Shown here piece after piece: positions 32,031 to 40,616 of a stretch of 45,255 nt of DNA. The notes beneath the pieces were generated by a model. It did no database searches, was not told the DNA's origin, and saw only the letters and a list, made by a program, of their open reading frames with translations. A program made the position numbers and the translations under genes. The first letter of the stretch is position 1; each line of letters opens with the position of its first letter. This DNA comes from a virus. The stretch is taken from positions 1 to 45,255 of the IMG/VR virus record IMGVR_UViG_3300025127_007531. One strand, written 5' to 3'.

Positions 32031-35000
32031 TTATTTTTTGACGTAGTGTATTACAATCGCGTCGTCTTCTTCTGGCTCGATTCCAAAAACAACCATCTGG
32101 TTTGTTCCGGAGCCGTCTTCTAGTTTATAGTCCCAAGTGCTAGCACCTAGACCAGAAGCCGCATACTTAGTCTGAAGCATACCATTCAAGTAAACCTGAA
32201 GAGAGTCCACAACAGGCTCTTCTGCCAAAGAAGCACTCACGTAGGCGCCATGAGTGTTCTGTAGCGCAAGGGAACCTGAGAAGGTTGAGACAACTGGGTC
32301 GACGGTGATAAGACCGTCATTTCCAATTTGAAGACCATCGCCCTTCAGTGACTGCAGAAAAGCGTTCAAACTCTGAACCTTTAATTGATCATCGGTTGCA
32401 TCTTTGAAGACAATGAAATCATCGATACCGTCGCCGGTGACGTCGATATCCGCGGTGGCGCTGGCGAAGTCACTAGCATCTACAGCATCAAGGTGAGCAA
32501 CACCATTAATGTAAAGATCGTTGAATTGCCGTCCAGATGCACCGAGGTTAACAGCAGCATAATTGTCCAAAGGAAAAATATCACCTTGTACTGTTAATGA
32601 TGATGCAAAGGTTGCAGCGCCGGAGCCAGATACTGTTCCAGCAGACAAAGCGGTTATCGTGATTCCGTCAATTGTGCCGCCTTCAACCTTATCGCCAGAG
32701 ATCGCGTCATCATCAAGAGTCAAAGTCTGACCAGTCATGTCAACGTCGGAAGTGGCAACTGTTACACCATCGATGTTACCGCTGTCGATGTTGATATCTG
32801 TGATTATCTGACTATTAGCATCAAGTGCCTGACCAAGCTGATCAATGTGAGCTTCAACAACGTGTGCTTGAGCGTAACGCTTGGCTGCAGCACCGAGGTC
32901 AGAGGCATTATCACTTGAAGGAAGGAAGTCTCCAGCCGAGGTCACGTTTCCGCCAAACTGAGCCGTGGACGAACCAGAGACCGTTGCTCCTTGCAGTGCG
33001 GTGATGGTGATTGCGTCAATCGTACCACCCTCAACCTTGTCACCAGAGATCTGGTCGGCTGCAAGGGTTAGGGTACCAGCGGAAACATCAAGTTCTTTGG
33101 TTGCCCCTACGGTGATATCAGAGGTTGCAATTGTTACACCATCGATAGTACCGCTGTCGATGTTGGCGTTTGAGATTATCACGCTATTAGCATCAAGTGC
33201 TTGACCCAACTGATCAATGTGAGCTTCGGCAATGTGTGCTTCAGAATAGCGCTTCGTGCCGCTACCTAGGGCCATTTCGTCGTCAGCGTCTGGTATAATT
33301 CCAGCGTCGTGCAATGATACGAAAACAGAACTATCAAGTGATAGGTCAAATCCGCCTGCGCCACTGTTGAGACTGTCACTATAGGCAATCGAAGCGACAT
33401 CGTCACTGGCGGCAGAGCCACCAAACTGTATGGCTGCACCGTCGGCGCCTGCATCGTTTGCTCCAGCAGCAGCAATGATTACCTTGTCTGCAATCTCTAA
33501 AGTCTCCTCAGTTTGCACAACAGAGTTGAGAGTAACAACGTCCAAGTTGGTGATTCTTGCGTGAGATGCAGTTAATTGTGGCAATGCTGAGATTGTGGAT
33601 CCAGCAAAGCTATAAGTTCCAGCGTCGAACGTTCCTGCTCCAACTTTGTCTGCACCGACCTGACCTGCGTCAAGCGTAAGGGTCTGGCCTGAAACATCAA
33701 CGTCAGAAGTAGCAATTGTTACACCATCGATAGTACCGCCGTCAATGTCAGCAGTGAGAGCGACCAAAGCATCAATGTTGGCAGTGCCGTCAAGGTGAAG
33801 GTTCCTGAACTGCTTGCTAGATGAACCCAAGTCAGACACATCATCGCTTGAAGGAAGAATATTGCCATTTACTGTTAGTGGGCCTTCGAACTGGGCTGCA
33901 CCAGAGCCAGAAACGTCACCCAAAGTTAGGTCTGTTATTGTGATTTCAGCAATTGTACCACCCTCAACCTTGTCACCAGAGATCTGGTCATTGTCAAGTG
34001 TGAGTGTTTGACCAGAGACATCAACGTCAGTTCCTGAAATGTCACCGCTGTCGATGTTGACACTGGTCATAGCCTGGCTAGCAAAGTTAATTGCACCAGC
34101 GGCCTCAAAAGCTCCGAGCTTGGTCGCTGTAAGAGTATCGCTTTGTGGATTCCATTTAACCCCATCAACGTCTGTTGCTAATTTTCCAGAGCCGGTTGAG
34201 TGAGTAAAAACAAGTTGATAGTCTTCACTGTTTCCATCTACTGCCTCAACGTCTACGCTTGAGAAGAAATTCTGCAATGCGTCAACGGTTACAGCCTTTG
34301 CTGCCTGTCCACTGCGCTGAATTAACATCTCATCCCCGGTTAACACATCGCCCGAAAGATTTGCAGAACCTGAAAGGTCCACAGCTTTCGCCAATGCTTT
34401 GTTTACTGATTTAAACTTTTCTAACTGTCTATTATTTAGTTTTGTAATTGCCATGTTAGATCCTCCTACGGCTTGGTATTGACTAAAACTGGTTGTACTG
34501 ATCGTAACTGTTCCTCCGGAACAACTCCAAAATTCTTGAGGCAATTCATACCATGGGCCTGAAGCTGCTGCTCTCTTGTAAATTTTGAGATTTGCAGGAC
34601 ATGATCCTGCTGCTGTTCCCGTTAAATCAAACTGAATGGTTACTGCCTGATCAAAGTTCTGACCATGAGGTGTCGCAGTGATTACTGGTGAATACTGAGA
34701 CATATCAGGATTTCCGGCTGCAGCCATTATTCCCTGATGTGCAGCATCTGCATCAGCAGTCTTGTTCAAACCTATTGTTTGGTCTGAAGATAACGCCGAT
34801 GCGGGCACCGTAAGGCTAGCCCCTGAAATAGATACACTTCCTCCTGATGAACCTATTGATTCTGATGCTTCGTCAGTAGAAGAAGATTCATCCTGAAACT
34901 TTGGTGTTGCTGTTGAGCCATCTCCAACTGAAAAATTTGCTTTATTAAGCCGTGGATCAAAAAGTCCGTTGCTTAAACCAGAAATAGAAAGCCAATCATC

Positions 35001-36764
35001 GGCTGTAGGTGTCCCTGAGTATGTGAAAGTTATTTGCAACTGATCTTCGTAAATGGTATATCCAGATGGTTTTGTACTAGAACCATGATTCATAGTCCCA
35101 TCTGGCATGTGAAAAGTTACCCCACTATACTCACTAAACGTATGTTCGTGAGAACTTCCAGCGCCGCCGGCGTCGGCGACATCTAGATAAACTGGGTACC
35201 ACCAACCTGTTGCGCCTGAGTAATTTCCAGTATTATCCGTTCCGTATACTGCTAGGGCTCCGGAATCATCTGAAGTTTGATATGAAAAACTAGCGCTAGC
35301 AACAGATAAGCTACCAGTAAGTGGAGAAGATCCGTAATTATTACTACCGTCAATTCGATATGCTGTAATCTGACTGAAGTCAGACATCACCACATCTCTT
35401 AGGTCAGAGAAGCTCGATGGCGAATAGCTATCTGAGGCCCACATTCTCTCTTCGTAGTCTATCGTAACCGTTCCAGTTCCCGAAGAGTTAACAAGTGTAA
35501 CTGTCGGTGTACTAGTGGTTGTATCTATTTCATTATCAGACACATCAAATGCTGACCATGATGAGAAACTTCCGCCACTTGAATCATAACCTCCATTGTA
35601 AGTTATGTCTAAGCGCCGCATTTCATCGCTCAAAGCAAATCCATACGATCCATCAAATTGAACCTGTGCATAACTTCCATACCCAAATTCACTGGAAGGG
35701 TTCCAGTATTGACCGGAAATTGAAGCGGATGATGCTGCCGCGGCGAGGTACTTCGATGAGCCATAGCCTCCGTAGTTGTCATCATTGTGGAATATACTAC
35801 TAAGAACAACACTACCAGTTGCACCGGCAGCGACGCCATCGATATATTTCCACGAACTTCCATCTTCACCCTCACCTTCATCAACTTGTATATAAAAGTG
35901 AGCGGTACTGGAATCATCATTGTAGACATTGAAAGTTCTATTAAAATAAGATCTTCCAGATCCTCCAGTGGCTGGCCAGGTTAGATCCCCACTTGAAAAG
36001 TTACTGTAACTAGGCGATGACGCCTGGTTACCATACTGATCATAAACACTCCCGTAAGACAAAGTAAAACTTACTGTATCACCATCTTCAACATTTCCGT
36101 CGTAAGACACACCTATAGTAACGGTATCATCAGTTGAAGTAGTCGTGCTATAAGTTACACTATCAATACCTATATTCTTTACACTGCTATTACTAGAAGT
36201 CCAAGTTAATGTTGGTATGGTAGAAGTAGTCCATTCGTTACCGGATGAGTCTCCAACTTTTTCACCGAACACCATCTTTATCTCGCTATTTGTAGAACCA
36301 GGAAAAGTGACTGTAAAATCATCAGTACTTGGTCCCGAAACGTCTAAAAGATTATCTCCGGAGTCGTAATGAGTCCAGGTTCCCTGCCAGTTTGATGCGG
36401 AAGCGTGTGTCTCAGGGTGCGTAATATTTAAAAAATATGTTTGTTGTACAGAGCTAGAAACCGGTGCTGGAGTGTTTCCTCCACTATTCGGACCGTAAAT
36501 GCCTTGTTCATAACCATCGAAATCAGAAAAGATCGTAGCGCTATTTAAAGTCACTGGTGACGCGTTGTGAAACAAACTATATGATGAGTAGGAATTCAGA
36601 AGATCTGAACTAAACTCTGACGAGACTGCAGATCCACTAAGATCCGCAGAGCCTACAAATATATAATCCGAGCCCGAGTCACCCTGGTCACTATCGACTT
36701 GTTGATAATAATATTTTTTAGCCGATGTAAGGTTTAAAACTCTTAATTTTAGGTTTATTGCCAT
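32031..36764 (-). CDS. Giant tail-fibre/adhesin-like protein, probable fusion or two-product gene
   Basis: An open frame of 1577 residues with no cysteine-rich or membrane region. Residues 1-640 are Ser/Thr/Tyr/Gly-rich beta structure; 641-770 resemble a ZU5 domain. From Met771 a second unit begins (MAITKLNNRQLEKF) with a helical start, then repeats of the type HIDQLGQALDANS-I...NIDSG-IDGVTIATSD and SDLGSSSKQFRNLHLDGTA, common in phage tail fibres and appendages. The last 100 residues form a distinct C-terminal domain ending VIHYVKK. At codon 771 a perfect AGGAGGA lies 6 bases before ATG, so an 807-residue protein could be made separately. The start at 36764 has AAGGAGG upstream. It precedes the sheath gene. 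Confidence 0.85.
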   Translation of the reverse strand: MAINLKLRVLNLTSAKKYYYQQVDSDQGDSGSDYIFVGSADLSGSAVSSEFSSDLLNSYSSYSLFHNASPVTLNSATIFSDFDGYEQGIYGPNSGGNTPAPVSSSVQQTYFLNITHPETHASASNWQGTWTHYDSGDNLLDVSGPSTDDFTVTFPGSTNSEIKMVFGEKVGDSSGNEWTTSTIPTLTWTSSNSSVKNIGIDSVTYSTTTSTDDTVTIGVSYDGNVEDGDTVSFTLSYGSVYDQYGNQASSPSYSNFSSGDLTWPATGGSGRSYFNRTFNVYNDDSSTAHFYIQVDEGEGEDGSSWKYIDGVAAGATGSVVLSSIFHNDDNYGGYGSSKYLAAAASSASISGQYWNPSSEFGYGSYAQVQFDGSYGFALSDEMRRLDITYNGGYDSSGGSFSSWSAFDVSDNEIDTTTSTPTVTLVNSSGTGTVTIDYEERMWASDSYSPSSFSDLRDVVMSDFSQITAYRIDGSNNYGSSPLTGSLSVASASFSYQTSDDSGALAVYGTDNTGNYSGATGWWYPVYLDVADAGGAGSSHEHTFSEYSGVTFHMPDGTMNHGSSTKPSGYTIYEDQLQITFTYSGTPTADDWLSISGLSNGLFDPRLNKANFSVGDGSTATPKFQDESSSTDEASESIGSSGGSVSISGASLTVPASALSSDQTIGLNKTADADAAHQGIMAAAGNPDMSQYSPVITATPHGQNFDQAVTIQFDLTGTAAGSCPANLKIYKRAAASGPWYELPQEFWSCSGGTVTISTTSFSQYQAVGGSNMAITKLNNRQLEKFKSVNKALAKAVDLSGSANLSGDVLTGDEMLIQRSGQAAKAVTVDALQNFFSSVDVEAVDGNSEDYQLVFTHSTGSGKLATDVDGVKWNPQSDTLTATKLGAFEAAGAINFASQAMTSVNIDSGDISGTDVDVSGQTLTLDNDQISGDKVEGGTIAEITITDLTLGDVSGSGAAQFEGPLTVNGNILPSSDDVSDLGSSSKQFRNLHLDGTANIDALVALTADIDGGTIDGVTIATSDVDVSGQTLTLDAGQVGADKVGAGTFDAGTYSFAGSTISALPQLTASHARITNLDVVTLNSVVQTEETLEIADKVIIAAAGANDAGADGAAIQFGGSAASDDVASIAYSDSLNSGAGGFDLSLDSSVFVSLHDAGIIPDADDEMALGSGTKRYSEAHIAEAHIDQLGQALDANSVIISNANIDSGTIDGVTIATSDITVGATKELDVSAGTLTLAADQISGDKVEGGTIDAITITALQGATVSGSSTAQFGGNVTSAGDFLPSSDNASDLGAAAKRYAQAHVVEAHIDQLGQALDANSQIITDINIDSGNIDGVTVATSDVDMTGQTLTLDDDAISGDKVEGGTIDGITITALSAGTVSGSGAATFASSLTVQGDIFPLDNYAAVNLGASGRQFNDLYINGVAHLDAVDASDFASATADIDVTGDGIDDFIVFKDATDDQLKVQSLNAFLQSLKGDGLQIGNDGLITVDPVVSTFSGSLALQNTHGAYVSASLAEEPVVDSLQVYLNGMLQTKYAASGLGASTWDYKLEDGSGTNQMVVFGIEPEEDDAIVIHYVKK
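32761..33254 (-). repeat. Intragenic direct repeats in the tail-fibre gene
   Basis: Two copies of a roughly 122-base unit, 32761-32882 and 33133-33254, are highly similar (372-base period), with a partial third copy near 33718. They encode the IDSG-IDGVTIATSD and HIDQLGQALDANS modules. Such repeats in fibre genes usually allow length change by recombination. Confidence 0.75.
34452..34467 (-). promoter_or_regulatory. Perfect internal ribosome binding site and ATG within the tail-fibre frame
   Basis: On the minus strand AGGAGGA (34467-34461), six bases, then ATG (34454-34452), in frame with the large protein. This matches the real start sites of other genes here, and the protein N-terminus that follows (MAITKLNN) resembles that of the full-length product (MAINLKLR). 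It predicts a second, shorter product. Confidence 0.7.
34455..34844 (-). other. ZU5-like domain coding segment in the tail-fibre gene
   Basis: About 130 residues just before the internal start: GGSVSISGASLTVPASAL, then YSPVITATPHG-NFDQAVTIQFDL and a final TISTTSFSQYQAVGG strand. GGSVS..G..LTVP..AL and SPV...PHG..F..PVTI are the recognisable ZU5 pattern, seen in some bacterial surface proteins, where it often sits near a chain end. Confidence 0.55.
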
Positions 36765-36947
36765 AAATTATTTCCTCCTTTTTTTTTTATAATTATTGAC
36801 TTTTAAATTGAGGAATAAATTTCTTTTATTCAACAAAAAATACATTAATTCTATTAAAAAAAATAAGAAAATTTTTATGAGGTGAGATTAAAAAATTGCT
36901 TTAAAGGATTTAAAACAAACGAACACTATAAATAGTTTTTTGTACAC
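36765..36947 (-). promoter_or_regulatory. Long AT-rich leader of the tail-fibre gene with late motif
   Basis: The largest non-coding gap, 183 bases. The minus strand holds ACTATTTATA at 36936-36927 and then a leader of about 150 bases, over 80% A+T by eye, ending in AAGGAGG before the ATG. Apart from homopolymer-like A and T runs, I see no stable hairpin, tRNA or coding frame. Confidence 0.5.
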
Positions 36948-37160
36948 TTAAGAGAATAATATTTTCTTCAAATTTCTGACGTTGTTATCAAACTTACAAA
37001 AATCAGAGTCTAAAAATTCCAATGACAAGGAAGGGCATAGCGATTCTGGATCTTCAAAGCAAAAGTGAAATTTTCCAGACTCTAATCTTTTGCACTCTTT
37101 AAGTTTTAGTCCCTTTAATTGCAAATAGGCTGCTATACCTATATCACTTGTAGTATACAT
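36948..37160 (-). CDS. DUF5659-like small protein
   Basis: This 70-residue protein begins MYTTSDIGIAAYLQLKGLKLKE, continues through HFCFEDPESLCPSLSLEFL and ends NVRNLKKILFS. This matches the plan I recall for DUF5659 (YTTxDxxLAAYLxxKGxxL..., FxFED, ...LRNLKxLL), a small domain frequent in phages and bacteria with no assigned function. It has its own late-motif copy 41 bases upstream, so it is expressed with virion genes. It may be a virion or assembly factor, but nothing in the sequence shows which. Confidence 0.7.
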   Translation of the reverse strand: MYTTSDIGIAAYLQLKGLKLKECKRLESGKFHFCFEDPESLCPSLSLEFLDSDFCKFDNNVRNLKKILFS

Positions 37161-37200
37161 AGTAAAATTTATCCTGCTTGTTGTTAAATGTTTATCAAAG

Positions 37201-37209
37201 ATAAATAGT
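37201..37209 (-). promoter_or_regulatory. Candidate late promoter element (DUF5659-like gene)
   Basis: The minus strand reads ACTATTTAT 41 bases before the ATG at 37160, in the short gap after the preceding gene's stop. Confidence 0.55.
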
Positions 37210-37212
37210 ATT

Positions 37213-37581
37213 CTATTGATCTTCTTTCCTGATGAAATAAGATTTTTCTCCCTCGTTCTGGGGTAATTTTAATTCGTAGGTTATTTCTGGAGAGATATTG
37301 TAACTTTCTCGTAAGGAGTTTGCCCTTACGTAGATTGCAGACTCAAGCTCGTTAATTCTTGACAACAATGTTGCCTTATTTTTCTCGCATTCTAGAAGAT
37401 ACCATGATAGCTGTTTTTCAGACCCCTTTAAGGCTGTCCTCAATTGGAACAAGTCTTCTGCATGTTCCCAACTCACCTCCACGACCTCATCAGTCTTTAG
37501 TGGCTCTGGCTCTGGATGGTCATCACTAGACACTTCAATTTCCTGGGGGCTTTCTTCTGTTTCTTCTTTTTTGTTGCTCAT
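37213..37581 (-). CDS. Small acidic coiled-coil protein
   Basis: This 122-residue protein is unrecognised. Its first 35 residues are Glu/Pro/Asp-rich and probably disordered. Residues about 38-90 form a heptad-like helix (AEDLFQLRTALKGSEKQLSW... through ELESAIYVRANSL), and a short basic/acidic tail ends in KEDQ. It lies between gp15-like and DUF5659-like genes with AAAGGAG as ribosome site. Coiled-coil proteins of this size often act in assembly, but no specific role is evident. Confidence 0.7.
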   Translation of the reverse strand: MSNKKEETEESPQEIEVSSDDHPEPEPLKTDEVVEVSWEHAEDLFQLRTALKGSEKQLSWYLLECEKNKATLLSRINELESAIYVRANSLRESYNISPEITYELKLPQNEGEKSYFIRKEDQ

Positions 37582-37651
37582 TTTGCGCTCCTTTCAAAAA
37601 GTAAATTATATGAGATTGTTTTATTATATACTAAAGAGAGGCATTTTTAAA

Positions 37652-38473
37652 TTATAAATTATATTTTTCCATCTCCTCAGGAGATAGCATTGTTCTTTCT
37701 CTGGGGAGCTTAAGTTCTACAATATTTTCTCGCACTGTTACGTACGGTCTCTTTCTGGAGGTGTCATGTCCCACCAAATACCCCACAACCCTAAGAGATA
37801 TTTTTGTTTCAAATTTTCTCTCTTCATTTTCAAAAGAAGTAAGATTGTCTTGCGACTGATATTGATTATCGAAAAAACCTTCATATTTGTGATCTCCTGA
37901 GCGTAACAATACCGCCCTAACTGTCCCTGGGGATGTTATAAATGGAAATATTAAATCATTAATTTGTTGTTGAAAGTCTGTTCTTATTGTTATTTCATAA
38001 GTTACTTCAATATTAACTGGGACTGGCATCGTTATTATCTTTAGGATCCTTTTTTTGTTGCTTCTTGGGTAGTTTTCCTGTCCTGTTATTTTTTTTGCGT
38101 CTGCATTTGCAAATTTAGAAGTTTTCGCTTGGTTCAATATCTTTGATATCTCAAACGCACCACCTTTATAGTCTGGGACCTCTAGTACATTTCCCACAAA
38201 AACACCAGGAGATGACTGAGGCTTTGTTATTGCGTTTCTTTTTATAGAAATTGCTGGAAATATTAATGCACCTTGCTGATCTCTTTCGTCCTGAGACTTT
38301 TTACTAAGAAATGCTCTTTCTGATGTTCCCCACAATACAGGTACTGGTATAGAGCCTTTGTTTGTCTCAACTTGTAAGTTCAAGTTCTTTATATATTCAT
38401 GCACAGACCGGTCAATTGTCTCTAAAGTTGAAGGTTCGAAATATAACCTCTCTATATTTTTTTCTTCAGACAT
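37652..38473 (-). CDS. Tail sheath stabiliser / tail completion protein, gp15-like
   Basis: A 273-residue protein, almost the same length as T4 gp15 (272). It shares the gp15 order: an N-terminal helix, VPVLWGTSERAFLS (compare VPITYAS), a strand with FPAISIKRNAI, then VPVNIEVTYEITIRTDFQQQINDLIFPFI (compare the gp15 YELSIFTRYEDDM...QILPYF) and a late ETKISLRVVGYLVG strand. gp15 caps the tail tube and sheath and joins them to the head neck. The start overlaps the gp14-like gene by 8 bases. Confidence 0.82.
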   Translation of the reverse strand: MSEEKNIERLYFEPSTLETIDRSVHEYIKNLNLQVETNKGSIPVPVLWGTSERAFLSKKSQDERDQQGALIFPAISIKRNAITKPQSSPGVFVGNVLEVPDYKGGAFEISKILNQAKTSKFANADAKKITGQENYPRSNKKRILKIITMPVPVNIEVTYEITIRTDFQQQINDLIFPFITSPGTVRAVLLRSGDHKYEGFFDNQYQSQDNLTSFENEERKFETKISLRVVGYLVGHDTSRKRPYVTVRENIVELKLPRERTMLSPEEMEKYNL

Positions 38474-38954
38474 TAAACAGGCCCTCTCTCGCCCTTACAC
38501 AAGTTGCGGCGATCTCAAAACTAGATTCTACTTGTCCGAAGAGCCACTTAGGCTCCTCTAGGGTTAAAATTTCATAAAAGTTGGTGCCATACTGGATGAA
38601 GTCACCTTCTCGAACAAACAAGTCCTGATCTTCTGTTAAGCGACGCTTGTGGAAGGCGATATTTATTCTTTCGATTCTGTCTACACCCATTGGGGTCACT
38701 GTGGTTGATTGAGACACGTATTTAACCATAGCATAAACCCTTACTGGGTCTAAAAAAATTTTATTTATGGCTTCCCCGTAAAGGTCGTGGTAGTTTGTAT
38801 GTTCTAGGCTTACAGGATAATAGACAATAGTCTGACCTACCACCCTTTCTATAACTTCATCGTTGACCTGCTTGACTAGATCCTTCTCTTTTTCTCCCAC
38901 AAAAAGCGGAGGAGGCGGGCTATCGGGCTGGGACCACTTATTATCATCTGACAT
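38466..38954 (-). CDS. Neck protein, gp14-like
   Basis: A 162-residue protein, shorter than T4 gp14 (256). Recognisable blocks are VGQTIVYYPVS, YGEAINKIFLDPVRVYAMV, INIAFHKRRLTEDQDLFVREGDFIQYGTNFYEILTLEEP and FGQVESSFEIAATCV, which follow the gp14-type order (YYYPR..., DP.S..., RPQEGDLIYFP...FEI...). The protein forms part of the portal-tail neck. It lies 9 bases downstream of the gp13-like gene and overlaps gp15-like, the same order as T4 13-14-15. The N-terminal 20 residues are Pro-rich and probably flexible. Confidence 0.8.
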   Translation of the reverse strand: MSDDNKWSQPDSPPPPLFVGEKEKDLVKQVNDEVIERVVGQTIVYYPVSLEHTNYHDLYGEAINKIFLDPVRVYAMVKYVSQSTTVTPMGVDRIERINIAFHKRRLTEDQDLFVREGDFIQYGTNFYEILTLEEPKWLFGQVESSFEIAATCVRAREGLFNV

Positions 38955-38962
38955 TCTTTATT

Positions 38963-40222
38963 CTACCCCACAAAAATATAATTCGGCACCTTATCCAGCA
39001 CCTTCTCAGTGTTGTCAAGCAATTGAGCATCCTGTTCTGCCATCTTTGCATAAGTAAGCTCAGAGAGTGTTTGCTTGAGTTCATCTCTTAACTTGTTTTG
39101 TTCTTCTTTGCCTTCTGATATTAGCGCAGTACCGTTTAGAGTCACTGACTCTCCGGGGATCGGGACGGAATTAAACTTAGACCTTACTTGGCCAAGAGTC
39201 TCTTTACACAATGCTAAAGCAAAACGTCTGATCCACTGTTTTCCTATTGAGTTTATGTTCTCAAATGGAAGGTTCCCCATAGGCAAAGTGTTCAAATTGT
39301 TTACTCCGTCAACCGTCTTATCTTTATAATCCCACACATCCGTAGGAATTGAAAATTCAACCCACATTATTCTTGGGCCACCTGTGTACGGAATAGGAAA
39401 CAGCCTAAGCTTATTGTTTTTTAACTCATAAGAAAAATGAGACATTCTGGTATATATTGCGTCCTCAAAAGCCAATGCCTGTGCTTTGTTTTGCCATGTT
39501 GGTATTAGTTGAAAGGTTGAATCGTCCGAAAATTGACCATAGTTGTGAAGATTACCTACAACATTTAGGCCTCCATAATACCCATAAAACCTCCACATTG
39601 CTTGCGGTGTTTTATAAAAAACTTTTTTAATCAAAATTCTTTTTCCGGCTATGGAGCCGGAAAAGTTGGCAGAATTTTCTAAAATTGACTGTAGATCATA
39701 TTCTTGAACTTGTGGAACAATATCAAAAGATGCTGAATATTGTATTGATGAGTTTAGTCCTATTTCTGAGCCTACTCCTTCTCCGATTCGACGGGTCATA
39801 CTATAGTCAAACTTAGGATACTTTAAGGCGACATGTGTTCCACCCAAAGATGAAGATAAGGCTCCAGCTTGCAGGTTCCCTTTTGAATCAAAAGATCCCG
39901 TAGTGTTACCTAGGGCATCCGAAAGGACATTTGTTGCCTGATGTATATTTATTAAATATGAGTATTCTAAAACTGCCTCCTCATATGCTGCATAAATGTT
40001 CCCCTCTGTAAGTTCTATATCTAAAACATCTCCTCCGAGTTTTTTATAGACGTAAGAGACTTGGTCTTTTGCTCCATTTAAAAATTCAGATGAATACATC
40101 GTAGAGGATTCTTCAGAATATATTTTATATGGAACGGCCGCATTAACATTTGCGGTGTCTCCGGTTGAAGGCAAAACAATTGCTGATGTTTTGCTCACTG
40201 GTGTTAAAGTAGGTGCCGACAT
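38963..40222 (-). CDS. Neck / head completion protein, gp13-like
   Basis: A 419-residue protein, longer than T4 gp13 (309). The gp13-type features are GGDVLDIELTEGNIYAAYEEAVLEYSYLIN near residue 65, a middle section with VFYKTPQAMWRFYGYYGGL, and a C-terminal helical stretch FALALCKETLGQVRSKFNSVPIPGESVTLNG followed by EGKEEQNKLRDELKQTL. The Ser/Thr/Asn-rich N-terminal 40 residues are likely flexible. A late-motif copy lies 33 bases before the ATG. The gene contains a perfect inverted repeat at 39641-39664. Confidence 0.82.
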   Translation of the reverse strand: MSAPTLTPVSKTSAIVLPSTGDTANVNAAVPYKIYSEESSTMYSSEFLNGAKDQVSYVYKKLGGDVLDIELTEGNIYAAYEEAVLEYSYLINIHQATNVLSDALGNTTGSFDSKGNLQAGALSSSLGGTHVALKYPKFDYSMTRRIGEGVGSEIGLNSSIQYSASFDIVPQVQEYDLQSILENSANFSGSIAGKRILIKKVFYKTPQAMWRFYGYYGGLNVVGNLHNYGQFSDDSTFQLIPTWQNKAQALAFEDAIYTRMSHFSYELKNNKLRLFPIPYTGGPRIMWVEFSIPTDVWDYKDKTVDGVNNLNTLPMGNLPFENINSIGKQWIRRFALALCKETLGQVRSKFNSVPIPGESVTLNGTALISEGKEEQNKLRDELKQTLSELTYAKMAEQDAQLLDNTEKVLDKVPNYIFVG

Positions 40223-40254
40223 TTTTGTCCCTCTCTATTTTGCCATTTATCAAT

Positions 40255-40263
40255 ATAAATAGT
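40255..40263 (-). promoter_or_regulatory. Candidate late promoter element (gp13-like neck gene)
   Basis: The minus strand reads ACTATTTAT followed by ATTG, 33 bases before the ATG at 40222. The same extended sequence occurs before the gene at 41528. Confidence 0.6.
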
Positions 40264-40282
40264 TAGTGAGGCAGACAAAAAC

Positions 40283-40600
40283 CTAGGCGTTCTGCTTTGT
40301 TTCTACTGATGTGGTCTTCTTTCGACGAGATGTGGTGGTTGATGTTGTCTTTTTATTTGTCGATTTTGAATTTGAAGCGCGGGGTTTTCTTGTGGTTTTT
40401 CTTTTTGAGGTTTTTGTTTTTAATTCTACCTTAGGCTCTTCTTTTGTATTTTCTTCAATATTATTATTTTCATCAAGATCTTCAGATAAGGTTAAGAAGC
40501 CCCTAACCTTATCCAGAAGTCTTGCATACTTTCTCTCCCATTTCTTGGGAATCTTGCCTCGTATTTTATATTGAAAAAAAAGTCTTTTTTTTCTTCCCAT
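40283..40600 (-). CDS. Small Lys/Thr-rich basic protein, related N-terminally to the next gene
   Basis: A 105-residue protein of unknown function. It starts MGRKKRLFFQYKIRGKIPKKWERKYARLLDKV, an N-terminus resembling the neighbouring 303-residue protein (MGKKKRYILN...KYFKVLDKMDG). An acidic linker follows, then a long Lys/Arg/Thr/Ser-rich tail (about 65-105) of very low complexity. It could bind DNA inside the head or act as a virion-associated basic protein (inference). It follows the 303-residue gene by 16 bases with AAAGGAAAT as ribosome site. Confidence 0.75.
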   Translation of the reverse strand: MGRKKRLFFQYKIRGKIPKKWERKYARLLDKVRGFLTLSEDLDENNNIEENTKEEPKVELKTKTSKRKTTRKPRASNSKSTNKKTTSTTTSRRKKTTSVETKQNA

Positions 40601-40616
40601 TTTATTTCCTTTCTTT

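Noticed and set aside
36765-36947. Possible small RNA or tRNA in the largest gap
   Set aside because: No cloverleaf, no stable stem, very high A+T; explained as a leader.
37623-37628. TATAAT box upstream of the coiled-coil gene at 37581
   Set aside because: A perfect -10 hexamer is present but only a weak -35 (TTAAAA) is at suitable spacing, and the region is very AT-rich, so chance is likely.
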